Positions 1-8,001 of a DNA stretch of 10,000 nucleotides are shown piece after piece. This DNA is from Chrysomallon squamiferum (Eukaryota > Mollusca > Gastropoda > Neomphalida > Peltospiridae). The translations under genes and the position numbers were made by a program. Each line of letters starts with the position of its first letter. Within the stretch, counting starts at the first letter, position 1. Under the pieces are notes generated by a model, which saw only the letters and a program-made list of their open reading frames with translations, was not told where the DNA came from and did not search any database. Location of the stretch: assembly GCA_012295275.1 (NCBI GenBank), contig CM022670.1, positions 3,907,264 through 3,917,263 on the forward strand, given 5' to 3'.

Positions 1-36
<36 letters not shown>

Positions 37-81
37 AAGAGAGAGAAAGAAAGAGAGAGAGCAAGAAAAAGAGAGAAAGAA

Positions 82-150
<69 letters not shown>

Positions 151-263
151 GAAAGAGAGAGAGCAAGAAAAAGAGAGAAAGAAAGAGAGAGAGAGAGAGA
201 GAGAGAGCAAGAGAGAAAGAGAGAGAGCAAGAAAGAGAGAGAAAGAGAGAAAGAAAGAGAGAG

Positions 264-335
<72 letters not shown>
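1..335. repeat. Interrupted (GA)n/(GAAA)n microsatellite
   Basis: A homopurine tract on the + strand, touching the left window edge, so its true length is unknown. It is mainly GA units with GAAA interruptions and scattered GCAAG interruptions (for example at 61, 163, 207 and 227). The last ~70 bases (266-335) are pure GA, suggesting a recent expansion there, while the left part is older and mutated. Positions 41-96 are repeated exactly at 143-198, so a 102-bp block was duplicated inside the tract. Long homopurine mirror-symmetric DNA of this type can adopt triplex (H-DNA) structure; that is general knowledge, not shown here. Confidence 0.97.
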
Positions 336-338
<3 letters not shown>

Positions 339-357
339 GGGCACAGAAGAGAGAGAC

Positions 358-505
358 ATAAATAAATAAAATAGATAACAGAACGGAAGCACAGACCATA
401 ATAATAATAACAACATCAACTACTACTATTATTGATATTTCTACTACTACTACTACTAACGATAATAATAATAATAATAATACTATTAAAAATAATAATA
501 AATAT
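358..505. repeat. AAT/ACT trinucleotide and AAAT tracts
   Basis: After a short (AAAT)-like stretch, the sequence runs through ATA/ACA triplets, then TAC/ACT triplets (about 420-460), then a run of AAT triplets (about 460-500). These are adjacent degenerate microsatellites. No gene is seen in this stretch. Confidence 0.9.
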
Positions 506-840
506 TAGAAGAAGAATTTAATGATCTAATCATAAATATACCATCGCTTTTTCCTCAATGTTTTCCGGGTTTCAAGACACACAAATACACACTTCACGAT
601 AGCTGTATTTCCTGGTTCACTCAGTTATGCAGAAAATGTTAATTAATATATTAAATACGTCATTTCCCACTCCACTGCGCATTACTTTATGTTTAATATC
701 TGTATATTATACACTTCAACTATATTGATCGTTGCAAGCAGTATAGAATGTTTTTCTTACTTACAATTTTTTCAGACGTTTATTTGTAAATTTTTATCTT
801 TAAGAGAAATAAAGTACAACTGAAATCATAATTTTTAATA
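506..840. other. AT-rich unique sequence, no gene seen
   Basis: Non-repetitive AT-rich DNA with many stops in all frames. There is no recognisable coding, RNA or transposon sequence. It ends in an A/T-rich run leading into a (TTTA)n tract. Confidence 0.6.
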
Positions 841-863
841 ATTTATTTATTTATTTATTTATT
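841..863. repeat. (ATTT)5 microsatellite
   Basis: Five ATTT tetranucleotide units followed by ATTA. It is short and pure. Confidence 0.9.
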
Positions 864-877
864 AATCCGTGAATTAA

Positions 878-1130
878 TAGTAGTAGTTGTAGTAGTTGCA
901 GTAGAAGCAGAGCAGCAGCAATAGTAATGGTTATAGCAGTAAATTAACAGAATAGTAGTAATATAATAGTTCTGGTGTTTTATTTATATATGTGTCATTT
1001 GTGGTATCAGTATCAACAGCAGCAGTGTTAGTACTTGTAGTAGTAGCAGCAATGGTGTGGTTATTGTAGTAGTAGTAGTAGTGTGGCAACTGTAATACTA
1101 GCAGTATAACTAGTAGTAGCAGTAGTAGAG
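878..1130. repeat. Degenerate GTA/GCA trinucleotide field
   Basis: Most of this stretch consists of TAG/GTA/GCA triplets in the same phase with point interruptions: purer runs near 878-910 and 1070-1082, and AGCAGCAG near 910-920 and 1018-1028. The pattern fits an old trinucleotide microsatellite that has decayed. Open frames read through it only because the units are three bases long. Confidence 0.8.
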
Positions 1131-1207
1131 GAAATCCCTAATCCTTAATCCAAAATGCTTGGGATTTTCGGATTTAGACATATTCTAGGATTTTGGTTGA
1201 GGGATTT
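1131..1207. repeat. Clustered AATCC / GGATT inverted motifs
   Basis: AATCC occurs three times at exact 7-bp spacing (1133, 1140, 1147). Its reverse complement GGATT then occurs four times (1162, 1170, 1188, 1202), so the segment can fold back on itself. The ATCC-rich composition around an AAAATGCTTGGG core recalls the ends of pogo/Tigger-type DNA transposons, but this is a resemblance from memory. There is no transposase frame and no clear target-site duplication. It could equally be a diverged simple repeat. Confidence 0.4.
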
Positions 1208-1215
1208 TCAGCTTT

Positions 1216-1318
1216 TAGTAATAATAATACATATTTTCAGTAGTAATAGAAATGGAGTGGTAATAGTAATACTGCTAATAAAAAAGTAGCAGTCGCTGTT
1301 GTTGCTGTAACAGCAACA
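1216..1318. repeat. Degenerate GTA/AAT field ending in a CAG/CTG palindrome
   Basis: TAGTAATAATAA-like triplets continue the trinucleotide landscape. The stretch ends with a perfect 9-bp inverted repeat, TGTTGCTGT at 1300-1308 and ACAGCAACA at 1310-1318, with a one-base centre. This can arise where GTT/CTG and CAG/CAA triplets meet. Confidence 0.65.
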
Positions 1319-1665
1319 GGCATGGTTTACTGTTAAATAAATAAAACAGAAACACAGGTATAAAAATGTTCATGTAGAAATCCATATTAAAATGTGTTTG
1401 TTTTTGATCGCAAGTGGTTTTCTGTTACAATTTTATTTTAACCAATAGATGGGATTACGAAGACAAGCAGTTGAATTTAATGAACACATAAATTCATTTC
1501 CATGTACGATGGGGATCGCCATTACTGGGTGTGACAGTCTAGGGCGTGGCATTAAAAATTACATCTAATAAATGAAAGAATAAATGTTTAGAAACAAGTC
1601 AATATTTATACTGATTAACTTTTATTAGAATATATATGATTATATGAACATATGTACATACACAA
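1319..1665. other. AT-rich unique sequence, no gene seen
   Basis: Low-repeat AT-rich DNA. It contains the first copy (1525-1550) of a 26-bp motif that recurs at 1901-1926 on the other side of the TG microsatellite. No credible coding frame is present. Confidence 0.55.
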
Positions 1666-1666
1666 T

Positions 1667-1719
<53 letters not shown>

Positions 1720-1734
1720 ATATATATATATATG
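1666..1734. repeat. (TA)n(TG)n(TA)n compound microsatellite
   Basis: About 14 bases of TA, then a (TG)n run from about 1679 to 1716, one C, then GTATATAT to about 1734. Alternating purine-pyrimidine DNA like this is a candidate for Z-DNA or cruciform formation (established property of the sequence class). The open frames here, made of repeated Cys-Val or Thr-His, are artefacts of the repeat. Confidence 0.96.
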
Positions 1735-1739
1735 CACGC

Positions 1740-1832
1740 TTACTGCATTCATATAGACATATATACGTACACAGGCACACATTTAAACATACATGTGGGA
1801 ATACACATACGTACATGCATACACACACACTA
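1740..1832. repeat. Degenerate CATA/CACA tract
   Basis: Imperfect ACATA, GTACA and ACACA units continue from the preceding microsatellite and end in an (AC)n run at about 1820-1830. It is probably the decayed flank of the same compound repeat. Confidence 0.75.
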
Positions 1833-2123
1833 GCTACTACAACTAATTAACAGCAAACTATGTTTAAATGAATAGTAAGAAAAACGGAGATCTTCAGATT
1901 CTGGGTGTGACTGTTTTAGGTGTGGCTGTAATAGAGTAAGATAAACATATTGGTTTGACAATAAAATGTGGAAAACTTACGTTGAAATCGATTTTTAATA
2001 AAAAGGAGAAAAAAAAAAAACAGGAAATAAAAACACATATTTGCACATAAAAAGATACATGTATGTGTTGCTATGGAAACAAAATCCAACAAAGTTTTTT
2101 AATTTTTTTTAATAATTATATCC
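1833..2123. other. AT-rich unique sequence, no gene seen
   Basis: No gene is recognised. It holds the second copy (1901-1926) of the 26-bp motif, an A12 run near 2009-2020, and T-rich DNA near 2095-2110. Confidence 0.55.
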
Positions 2124-2317
<194 letters not shown>

Positions 2318-3060
2318 GGGTGGATAATTATACATGCAAAGAAGGGAAATATGTTATTGTTATTCCTAAACTACAACACTGAAAATGCAAGTCTTACTCT
2401 CTGACACGAGTTTTAACGAAACAGCGACTCGGCATGGCATCAAGGACAAATACTGATACATTCACTCTCGTGCGCTCATTACTCAAAACAAAAACATTTC
2501 ACATCTTCAGATCGTTATTTCTGATGCGTGCTGGGGTATCTTTAAGTAACCAATCTCTCATTTATGATGGCTAAGAATCCTGCTACTGAAAACAGGTTAA
2601 CCTCGAAGACCCTGTGCGGGCACTAAAATTACGTACGTAAAGAATACTACAGCAGCCCTATTACAACTGTTTTCTCGAAACGCCGCTCTTCGGAATAGAA
2701 CTCGGATCGATACAAGACCATTTGTGACCTGTTCCCGCCAGATTTCCAATCAGCAGACAACAGACTGTCTGGCGCAAATCAATCTCGCCCCACCTGTCGT
2801 CAACCCGATCAATAGGATTAGCATCCGGGTCTCGGTTACAAATAACACGTCATGTCACTGGCGAGTTAACCCGATTAGTTACGAAGACTTGGCCACCTCC
2901 GATCTCGGGTCTTTTTTGTGGCGTTTGTTCGCAAAAGCAAAAACTGCGAATTCGTTTGTCACTTAGGAGTGACGAGTTTTTGTTCGAAACGTAGAATTAA
3001 CGTTTTTAAGGATTAGAAATCTTCAAACGCGGTGTTTGTACGTTAAGGGTGTAATGCCGA
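2318..3060. other. CpG-rich, low-repeat block without recognised gene
   Basis: This is the least repetitive and most GC- and CpG-rich part of the window, with roughly fifty CpG by eye, far denser than the AT-rich stretches on either side. A + strand frame at 2724-2966 (80 codons, MTCSRQIS... to ...TANSFVT) lies in it but has no recognisable domain, signal peptide or repeat. Such a length is expected by chance in GC-richer DNA. A small perfect hairpin (GTCACT, TAGG, AGTGAC) spans 2958-2973, overlapping that frame's stop. The block could be a promoter/5' exon, a decayed transposon or simply unique intergenic DNA. The sequence does not decide. Confidence 0.4.
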
Positions 3061-3210
3061 ACTAGAAAGAAAGACTTAACGAATAACCAGCGTCGCGTGT
3101 CGAATGCAGATTGACAGCAGGAAAATAGTTTTTGAAGGGATTACGGACATTGTTAGAAAGCAAAAGCAAAACAAAGAGAAAGAAGTACTGCACTTCCATT
3201 GGATATACAT

Positions 3211-3214
3211 TTCT

Positions 3215-3297
<83 letters not shown>

Positions 3298-3320
3298 GTT
3301 TCTCTCATATCTCTCTTTGA
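3211..3320. repeat. (CT)n microsatellite
   Basis: An uninterrupted (TC)n run at about 3223-3293, flanked on both sides by TCTGTCTGT-type sequence and, on the right, degenerate CTCTCT. It is the only long polypyrimidine tract on the + strand; the other five dinucleotide tracts of this type are GA. Frames of alternating Ser-Leu or Arg-Glu are repeat artefacts. Confidence 0.96.
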
Positions 3321-3457
3321 TAGCAGTAGAAGCAGCCGTAACATTCAAATTATATCAGTAATAAAATTATATCTGTAGTAAATATAATAGTGAATACAGT
3401 AGCAGATGGTATAATATTGTCATAACGGTCATATCAGTAAGTTTTAATTTGAGAGTT
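3321..3457. other. AT-rich spacer with GTA triplets
   Basis: A short AT-rich stretch with scattered GTA and GCA triplets grading into the following field. No gene is seen. Confidence 0.55.
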
Positions 3458-3806
3458 GTGAAAGTAGCAGCAGCAGAAGTTGTGGTAGACGTAATAGTCG
3501 AGGTAGAGGTGATGGTAACAACAGTAGCAGTAGAAGCAGTACTTTTTCAAGAACCGTACCAGTAGCAGTGGTAGTAGTGCTAGTAGTAGTAGTTGTTGTA
3601 GTAGTAATTGTAGTAATAGCAGGAGGAGTAGTAGTAGCAGTTGTCGTAGTAGTAATTGTAGTAATAGCAGGAGTAGTAATAGTAGTAGTTGTTGTTGTTG
3701 TTTTAGTAGTAGTAGTAGTTGTTGTTGTTGTTTTAGTAGTAGTAATTGTTGTTGTTGTAGTAGAAGTAATAATTGCAGTAGTGATAGCGATAGTAACAGT
3801 GTTGTA
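3458..3806. repeat. GTA/GTT/GCA trinucleotide field with nested duplications
   Basis: Triplet-phased GTA, GTT and GCA units fill this stretch. Two larger duplications are visible inside it. A 28-bp sequence at 3598-3625 recurs exactly at 3646-3673, a 48-bp period. A 30-bp block at 3681-3710 is repeated exactly and directly adjacent at 3711-3740. The latter joins AGTAGTAGTT to a GTT run and TTTTAGTAGT. Poly-Val and poly-Thr frames on either strand follow from the three-base period and are not evidence of coding. Confidence 0.92.
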
Positions 3807-4300
3807 ATATCCGTCTGTTATTATCATACTATTTGGACTTTGAACTTAGATCAATCGTTTCGCATCTGTAATTCATTATACATATGGAAGTACATTTTGA
3901 AATATATGAATGTATAATTAATGATATTCACCAGAAATAAAAAAATAAAAAAATTGCATTAAAATTTAAATCAAAGAGATGTAAAACGTATTACTTTTTA
4001 ATAATATATTACAAAGAGCACTATCAAAATACAATTCTGAAAGTATATGAGAATGTACGACAGTATGCATGTACAACTGCAGTTATAATTATTATCTATC
4101 TAAAAGCATGTTCATCAAACATGTAATTAACTGAAGAAACAGGTTCATCATTAAATATCCAAATACCATTTCCCAGATTCATTTCCTGCTTACCGTTTAT
4201 TAATTTGATTTTCAAATTTCTGTGTTGCAGAAATAAAAGGGCACGTGTTACCATAATTATTACTAAGCACTTCTTTTGTTTGTTGTTTTTATTTACTTAC
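3807..4300. other. AT-rich unique sequence, no gene seen
   Basis: Stop-rich AT-rich DNA with few CpG. No gene, RNA or transposon is recognised. The edge near 4270-4300 is T-rich. Confidence 0.55.
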
Positions 4301-4382
4301 TATGTGTGTACGTATGTACGTATATATGTATGCATTATTAATATATGAATATATGCATTTATATACGTACGTATGCGTATAA

Positions 4383-4383
<1 letters not shown>
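4301..4383. repeat. TACGTA/TATA-rich imperfect palindrome
   Basis: The left arm at 4316-4335 and right arm at 4353-4370 are reverse complements over an 11-base GTACGTATATA core and an ATGCAT end, separated by a short bulge and a 17-base AT-rich centre. The stretch abuts the TG tract and is probably a decayed CATA/ACGT microsatellite able to form a hairpin. Confidence 0.65.

Positions 4384-4420
<37 letters not shown>
4384..4420. repeat. (TG)n microsatellite
   Basis: An uninterrupted alternating TG run of about 37 bases, preceded by the palindromic TA-rich stretch. Confidence 0.96.
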
Positions 4421-4422
<2 letters not shown>

Positions 4423-5300
4423 ATATATAAGGTGTAAGTAGGTATTTGAATATGGTTGCATGTACGTGTGTAGTTGAACGTACTGGTCTGTTTGGTCCAC
4501 GCGTGTTTACCGTGTTAAACATCTGTGGACTCAGTGTGTGGGTGGCTGTGACTGGATGTACACACACTCAGCGTTAACTACGTACACAATACAACACTGC
4601 AGTGGATCTCTGTGTCTACACTAACAGTTCTCTTTTACCAGTCTGTATGTCGATATCTCCCATTATGCTTCTTATTGCAGAACGAACAAATATTAGTGCG
4701 GTTATGTAAACACTACTCGCTAAATCTGTTTACTTTTTCTTGGGTGATCTAGAATTGGCGTTAGTAGCCAAGTAGCGCTTTGGAAGCAATTCAAAACCCA
4801 GCCTTCCCCCGTACGTTGACAGTTATATTCTGGTCTCAGCTACTTGGTAAATGTCGCCTAGGCTTCACCAGAAATAACTCCTAATAACGGCGTGGTTTAT
4901 TTTAATTCCTTTTCCAAGAATAGGACCAAAATAAAGGCACTCATGTTTTGCTGAATGTACAGCTTGTTTGGTCATGCTTAAACAGCTCTGCGGTATACTT
5001 CGTATATTATTGCGTTGTTAGTATCAAGATAAAATATTTTATTTAGAGTTAAGGAAGCAATAACAAATATCATTTATTTGACGTGGTTAATATTAAACCC
5101 ATCGACATTATATTTTCATTGATGTATAGTAACATGCATTGCAGTTTCTGCAACAGCAACACCATAAATGTTTCTAGAACTACTTCAGCTACCGTTAATT
5201 AATGCTGTTGTCGTTGTTATTGGTATCACAGTGACAGATTCTACAACTCTGATGTTTATATTACTACGACTGTTACGACGGCCATTGTTGACATTGTCAT
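4421..5300. other. Largely unique intergenic sequence, no gene seen
   Basis: The longest stretch with no prominent simple repeat. It contains a 9-bp perfect inverted repeat (CCAAGTAGC at 4768-4776 with GCTACTTGG at 4839-4847) whose outer ends GGCG/CGCC at 4757 and 4855 also pair. A smaller AGTGTGTG/CACACACT pair lies at 4533 and 4561. A pyrimidine-rich acceptor-like sequence ending in TTATTGCAG at 4680 precedes a 23-codon open stretch, too short to support an exon. From about 5190 the sequence becomes GTT/ACT-like, grading into the minisatellite. Confidence 0.5.
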
Positions 5301-5354
5301 GTAACTACAGCTAACATGACTCTAATTACTGCTGCTGCTACTGACACTACAACT

Positions 5355-6026
5355 ACAGTGTCTAATATTACTACTACTAGAACATCTACTACTACCGCTG
5401 CTTTTACTACAGTTTCTAATATTACTACTACTAGAACAACTACTACTACCGCTGCTTTTACTACAGTTTCTAATATTACTACTACTAGAACAACTACTAC
5501 TACCGCTGCTTTTACTACAGTTTCTAATATTACTACTACTAGAACAACTACTACTATCGCTGCTTTTACTACAGTTTCTAATATTACTACTACTAGAACA
5601 ACTACTACTACCGCTGCTTTTACTACAGTTTCTAATATTACTAATACTAGAACAACTACTACTATCGCTGCTTTTACTACAGTTTCTAATATTACTACTA
5701 CTAGAACAACTACTACTACCGCTGCTTTTACTACAGTTTCTAATATTACTACTACTAGAACAACTACTACTACCGCTGCTTTTACTACAGTTTCTAATAT
5801 TACTACTACTAGAACAACTACTACTACCGCTGCTTTTACTACAGTTTCTAATATTACTACTACTAGAACAACTACTACTACCGCTGCTTTTACTACAGTT
5901 TCTAATATTACTACTACTAGAACAACTACTACTACCGCTGCTTTTACTACAGTTTCTAATATTACTACTACTAGAACAACTACTACTACCGCTGCTTTTA
6001 CTACAGTTTCTAATATTACTAATACT
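5355..6026. repeat. 54-bp minisatellite, 12 full copies plus a partial
   Basis: Twelve contiguous 54-bp units start at 5355 and every 54 bases after it; a 24-base partial thirteenth starts at 6003. Each unit runs ACAGTTTCTAATATT, then ACT triplets, AGAACA, more ACT triplets, ACCGCTGCT, TTTACT. Units are almost identical. Copy 1 differs by GTG for GTT and TCT for ACT. Copies 4 and 6 share ATC for ACC. Copy 6 and the partial share AAT for ACT. Because 54 is divisible by three, long frames stay open on both strands. The + frame gives an 18-residue Thr-rich repeat with one N-I-T sequon per unit. There is no signal peptide and the frame ends in poly-Thr/Asn/Asp from microsatellites, so it is not called as a gene. 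Confidence 0.97.
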
Positions 6027-6162
6027 GCTCTCACTGCTGCTACTATTACAATTACCGTTACCATTATTACCATCACTACTACTACTACTATTGCTACTAC
6101 TACTACTACTACTACTACTACTAATAATAATAATAATAATAATGACGATGATGATGATGATG
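6027..6162. repeat. ACT, AAT and GAT trinucleotide tracts
   Basis: Degenerate ACT/ATT triplets pass into pure ACT triplets (about 6076-6122), then AAT (about 6122-6143), then GAT (about 6144-6162). They stay in phase with the adjacent minisatellite, which supports the idea that the 54-bp unit arose from this trinucleotide field. Confidence 0.93.
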
Positions 6163-6236
6163 AGAATAATATAATATAATGTAATATAATAATTCACTCT
6201 ATTATTATTAATATCATCCATTCATAATATAAATAA

Positions 6237-6293
<57 letters not shown>

Positions 6294-6366
6294 AAGAAGT
6301 TATCTGTTTTGTCACTGAATCACTTTGAAATAAGGTGTTCTAATCAGATTCCCTCCAGCGAAACCC

Positions 6367-6369
<3 letters not shown>
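6163..6369. repeat. AT-rich sequence with (ATA)n
   Basis: AATAT- and TATTA-rich DNA holds a pure (ATA)n run at about 6237-6289, followed by about 80 bases of unique sequence up to the A28 run. No gene is seen. Confidence 0.85.

Positions 6370-6397
<28 letters not shown>
6370..6397 (+). repeat. A28 homopolymer
   Basis: Twenty-eight uninterrupted A bases. It could be the tail of an old retroposed element inserted in + orientation, but no canonical AATAAA lies within ~30 bases upstream. No flanking target-site duplication could be picked out. Confidence 0.9.
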
Positions 6398-6665
<268 letters not shown>

Positions 6666-6740
6666 GCAGATCTTTATATATTTATGCAGTCGCCACACAC
6701 ACACATATATATATACAGCAAGAGATATAAAGACAGATGG

Positions 6741-6790
<50 letters not shown>
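6741..6790. repeat. (AGAC)n microsatellite in copy 1
   Basis: Twelve and a half AGAC units, followed by AGATAGATA. Copy 2 has only about three such units (around 7441-7453) after GA/GACA sequence, so the tract length differs between the duplicates. Confidence 0.96.
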
Positions 6791-6791
<1 letters not shown>

Positions 6792-7136
6792 TAGATATTG
6801 TAAACAGAGATCGGCTAAACTGCAGGTTACTCTTCCTACATGCAACAAAACTCGCTGAAATTACGAACACTGTATTGTTCACTGAGAAGTCTCGATCATG
6901 TGATACGTCATGTATGTCGTAACTTTGACCTTCAGCCCACGTGTAAAGTTTTACCGTACAAACACAATAAATATTTCCTGATCGAAACCGAAAGTGAGTG
7001 GGAGTTTCTGTAGAAAATAATTTTATTTTGACAAACCACTGACATCGCAAAACAATTTTTTTTAGCAGGTTAAAGGAAGTGTGTTGATGTGCAAATTTGC
7101 TTATGTGCCTATGCGAATCTGTGCGTATGTGAGTAT

Positions 7137-7205
<69 letters not shown>
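7137..7205. repeat. (GA)n microsatellite in copy 1
   Basis: An almost pure GA run inside the duplicated unit, ending in GAGATTGTGTAA. The equivalent tract in copy 2 is at 7922-7997 and is longer. Equal placement shows the tract existed before the duplication. Confidence 0.97.
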
Positions 7206-7209
<4 letters not shown>

Positions 7210-7508
7210 GTAATTACGTAAACATATATGAGTGAGTGAGAGGGAAACAAAACTGCTTGTTACTGAACAATAGCGACACACAATCGAAATGAAAACGATA
7301 CTAACGTTGTTATTGCTGTCGTTGTTTCTGTTTTTGCTGTTGTTTTTATTGTTACTGCTGTTTATGAAACTATTGTTCCATTTATATATTTATCATTCGC
7401 CACACATATATATAGCGTTAGAGAGAGAGACAGAGAAAGAGACAGACAGACAGATATTATAAACGATAAACAGCTAAACTGCAGGTTATCTTCCTACAGA
7501 CAACAAAA

Positions 7509-7618
7509 CACGCTGACATTACAAACACATCACGCAGTAATTACAAACACATCACGCTGAAATTACAAATGCATCACGCTGAAATTACAAATGCATCACG
7601 CTGAAATGACGAACACTG
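7509..7618. repeat. 22-bp minisatellite, five units, in copy 2 only
   Basis: Five consecutive 22-base units start at 7509, 7531, 7553, 7575 and 7597. Units 3 and 4 are identical. Units 1 and 2 share ACAAACACAT in place of ACAAATGCAT. Unit 5 carries GACGAACACTG and matches the single unit of copy 1 (6850-6871, CGCTGAAATTACGAACACTG) best, marking it as the ancestral unit. Confidence 0.95.
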
Positions 7619-7916
7619 TACTGGTTGCGCTGAGATCATGTGACACGTCATGTATGAAATGTATGTCGTAACTTTGACCTTCACCCCATATGTAATGTTT
7701 TTCAGTACAAACACAAAAATATTTCCTGATCGAAACCGAAAGTGAGTGGGCGTTTCTATAGAAAATAATTTTATTTTGACAAACCACTGACATCGGGTAA
7801 AGTATTTTTCATTTTTTATTATTTTTATTTTTTAAGCAGGTTAAAGGAAGTTTGTGTTAATATTTGTGTGTCGATGTTTGTGTATGTTTATGTGTCTGTG
7901 TGAGTCATTGTATATA

Positions 7917-7921
<5 letters not shown>

Positions 7922-7997
<76 letters not shown>
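7922..7997. repeat. (GA)n microsatellite in copy 2
   Basis: A pure GA run of about 38 units occupying the same place in the duplicated unit as the tract at 7137-7205. Confidence 0.97.

Positions 7998-8001
<4 letters not shown>

Larger units (their letters stand above)
6673..7380 (+). repeat. Large tandem duplication, copy 1
   Basis: The first of two head-to-tail copies of a complex unit. In order: TTTATATATTTAT start; TCGCCACACA with (AT)n; (AGAC)n at 6741-6790; unique sequence with AAACTGCAGGTTA (about 6816); one copy of a 22-bp unit at 6850-6871; a highly conserved block at 6969-7047; GCAGGTTAAAGGAAG; (GA)n at 7137-7205; ATTGTGTAA; a second conserved block at 7252-7346 running into GTT-rich DNA. 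The block 6969-7047 matches 7717-7795 at 77 of 79 positions, and 7252-7346 matches 8046-8140 at 92 of 95. A minus-strand frame (about 7281 to 6682) crosses the copy but is interrupted by repeat-coded poly-Ser-Leu and is not in a consistent frame in copy 2, so it is not treated as a gene. Confidence 0.93.

Noticed and set aside
1919-1942. Similarity of GGTGTGGCTGTAATAGAGTAAG to the 5' end of tRNA-derived cephalopod SINEs
   Set aside because: Only about a dozen bases resemble it, from memory, and none of the rest of such an element follows.
2724-2966. An 80-codon + strand frame in the CpG-rich block
   Set aside because: No recognisable domain, no start context or neighbouring exon that supports it, and a length expected by chance in GC-richer DNA. 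Mentioned under the block but not called as a CDS.
4660-4750. A possible exon after the acceptor-like TTATTGCAG at 4680
   Set aside because: Only 23 codons are open before a stop, no convincing donor follows, and there is no neighbouring coding sequence.
4765-4798. A tRNA-like box A (TAGCCAAGTAG) and a weak box B-like TTCAAAA
   Set aside because: The boxes are about 25 bases apart, too close for a tRNA or tRNA-derived SINE promoter, box B lacks its leading G, and no cloverleaf arms pair.
3927-4877. A shared 14-base sequence TTCACCAGAAATAA at 3927 and 4864
   Set aside because: No similarity extends beyond it. One such match by chance is not surprising in an AT-rich 10 kb window.
5316-6179. 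A 287-codon Thr-rich open frame over the 54-bp array, possibly a mucin-like protein
   Set aside because: Frames of similar length are open on the opposite strand, the unit length is a multiple of three, there is no signal peptide, an in-frame stop lies at 5289, and the frame ends in microsatellite-encoded poly-Thr/Asn/Asp. Kept only as a repeat.
6682-7281. A 199-codon minus-strand frame in copy 1 with a counterpart peptide (GQSYDIH...HDVSHD...TVFVISA) in copy 2
   Set aside because: The similarity follows from DNA duplication. Upstream of the shared peptide the two copies are read in different frames because of a two-base length difference, and poly-Ser-Leu and Cys-Leu-Ser-Val stretches come from GA and GACA tracts.
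7509-7618. A CRISPR-like array from the regularly spaced 22-bp units
   Set aside because: The units are directly adjacent with no spacers, and the genome appears eukaryotic. It is a minisatellite.
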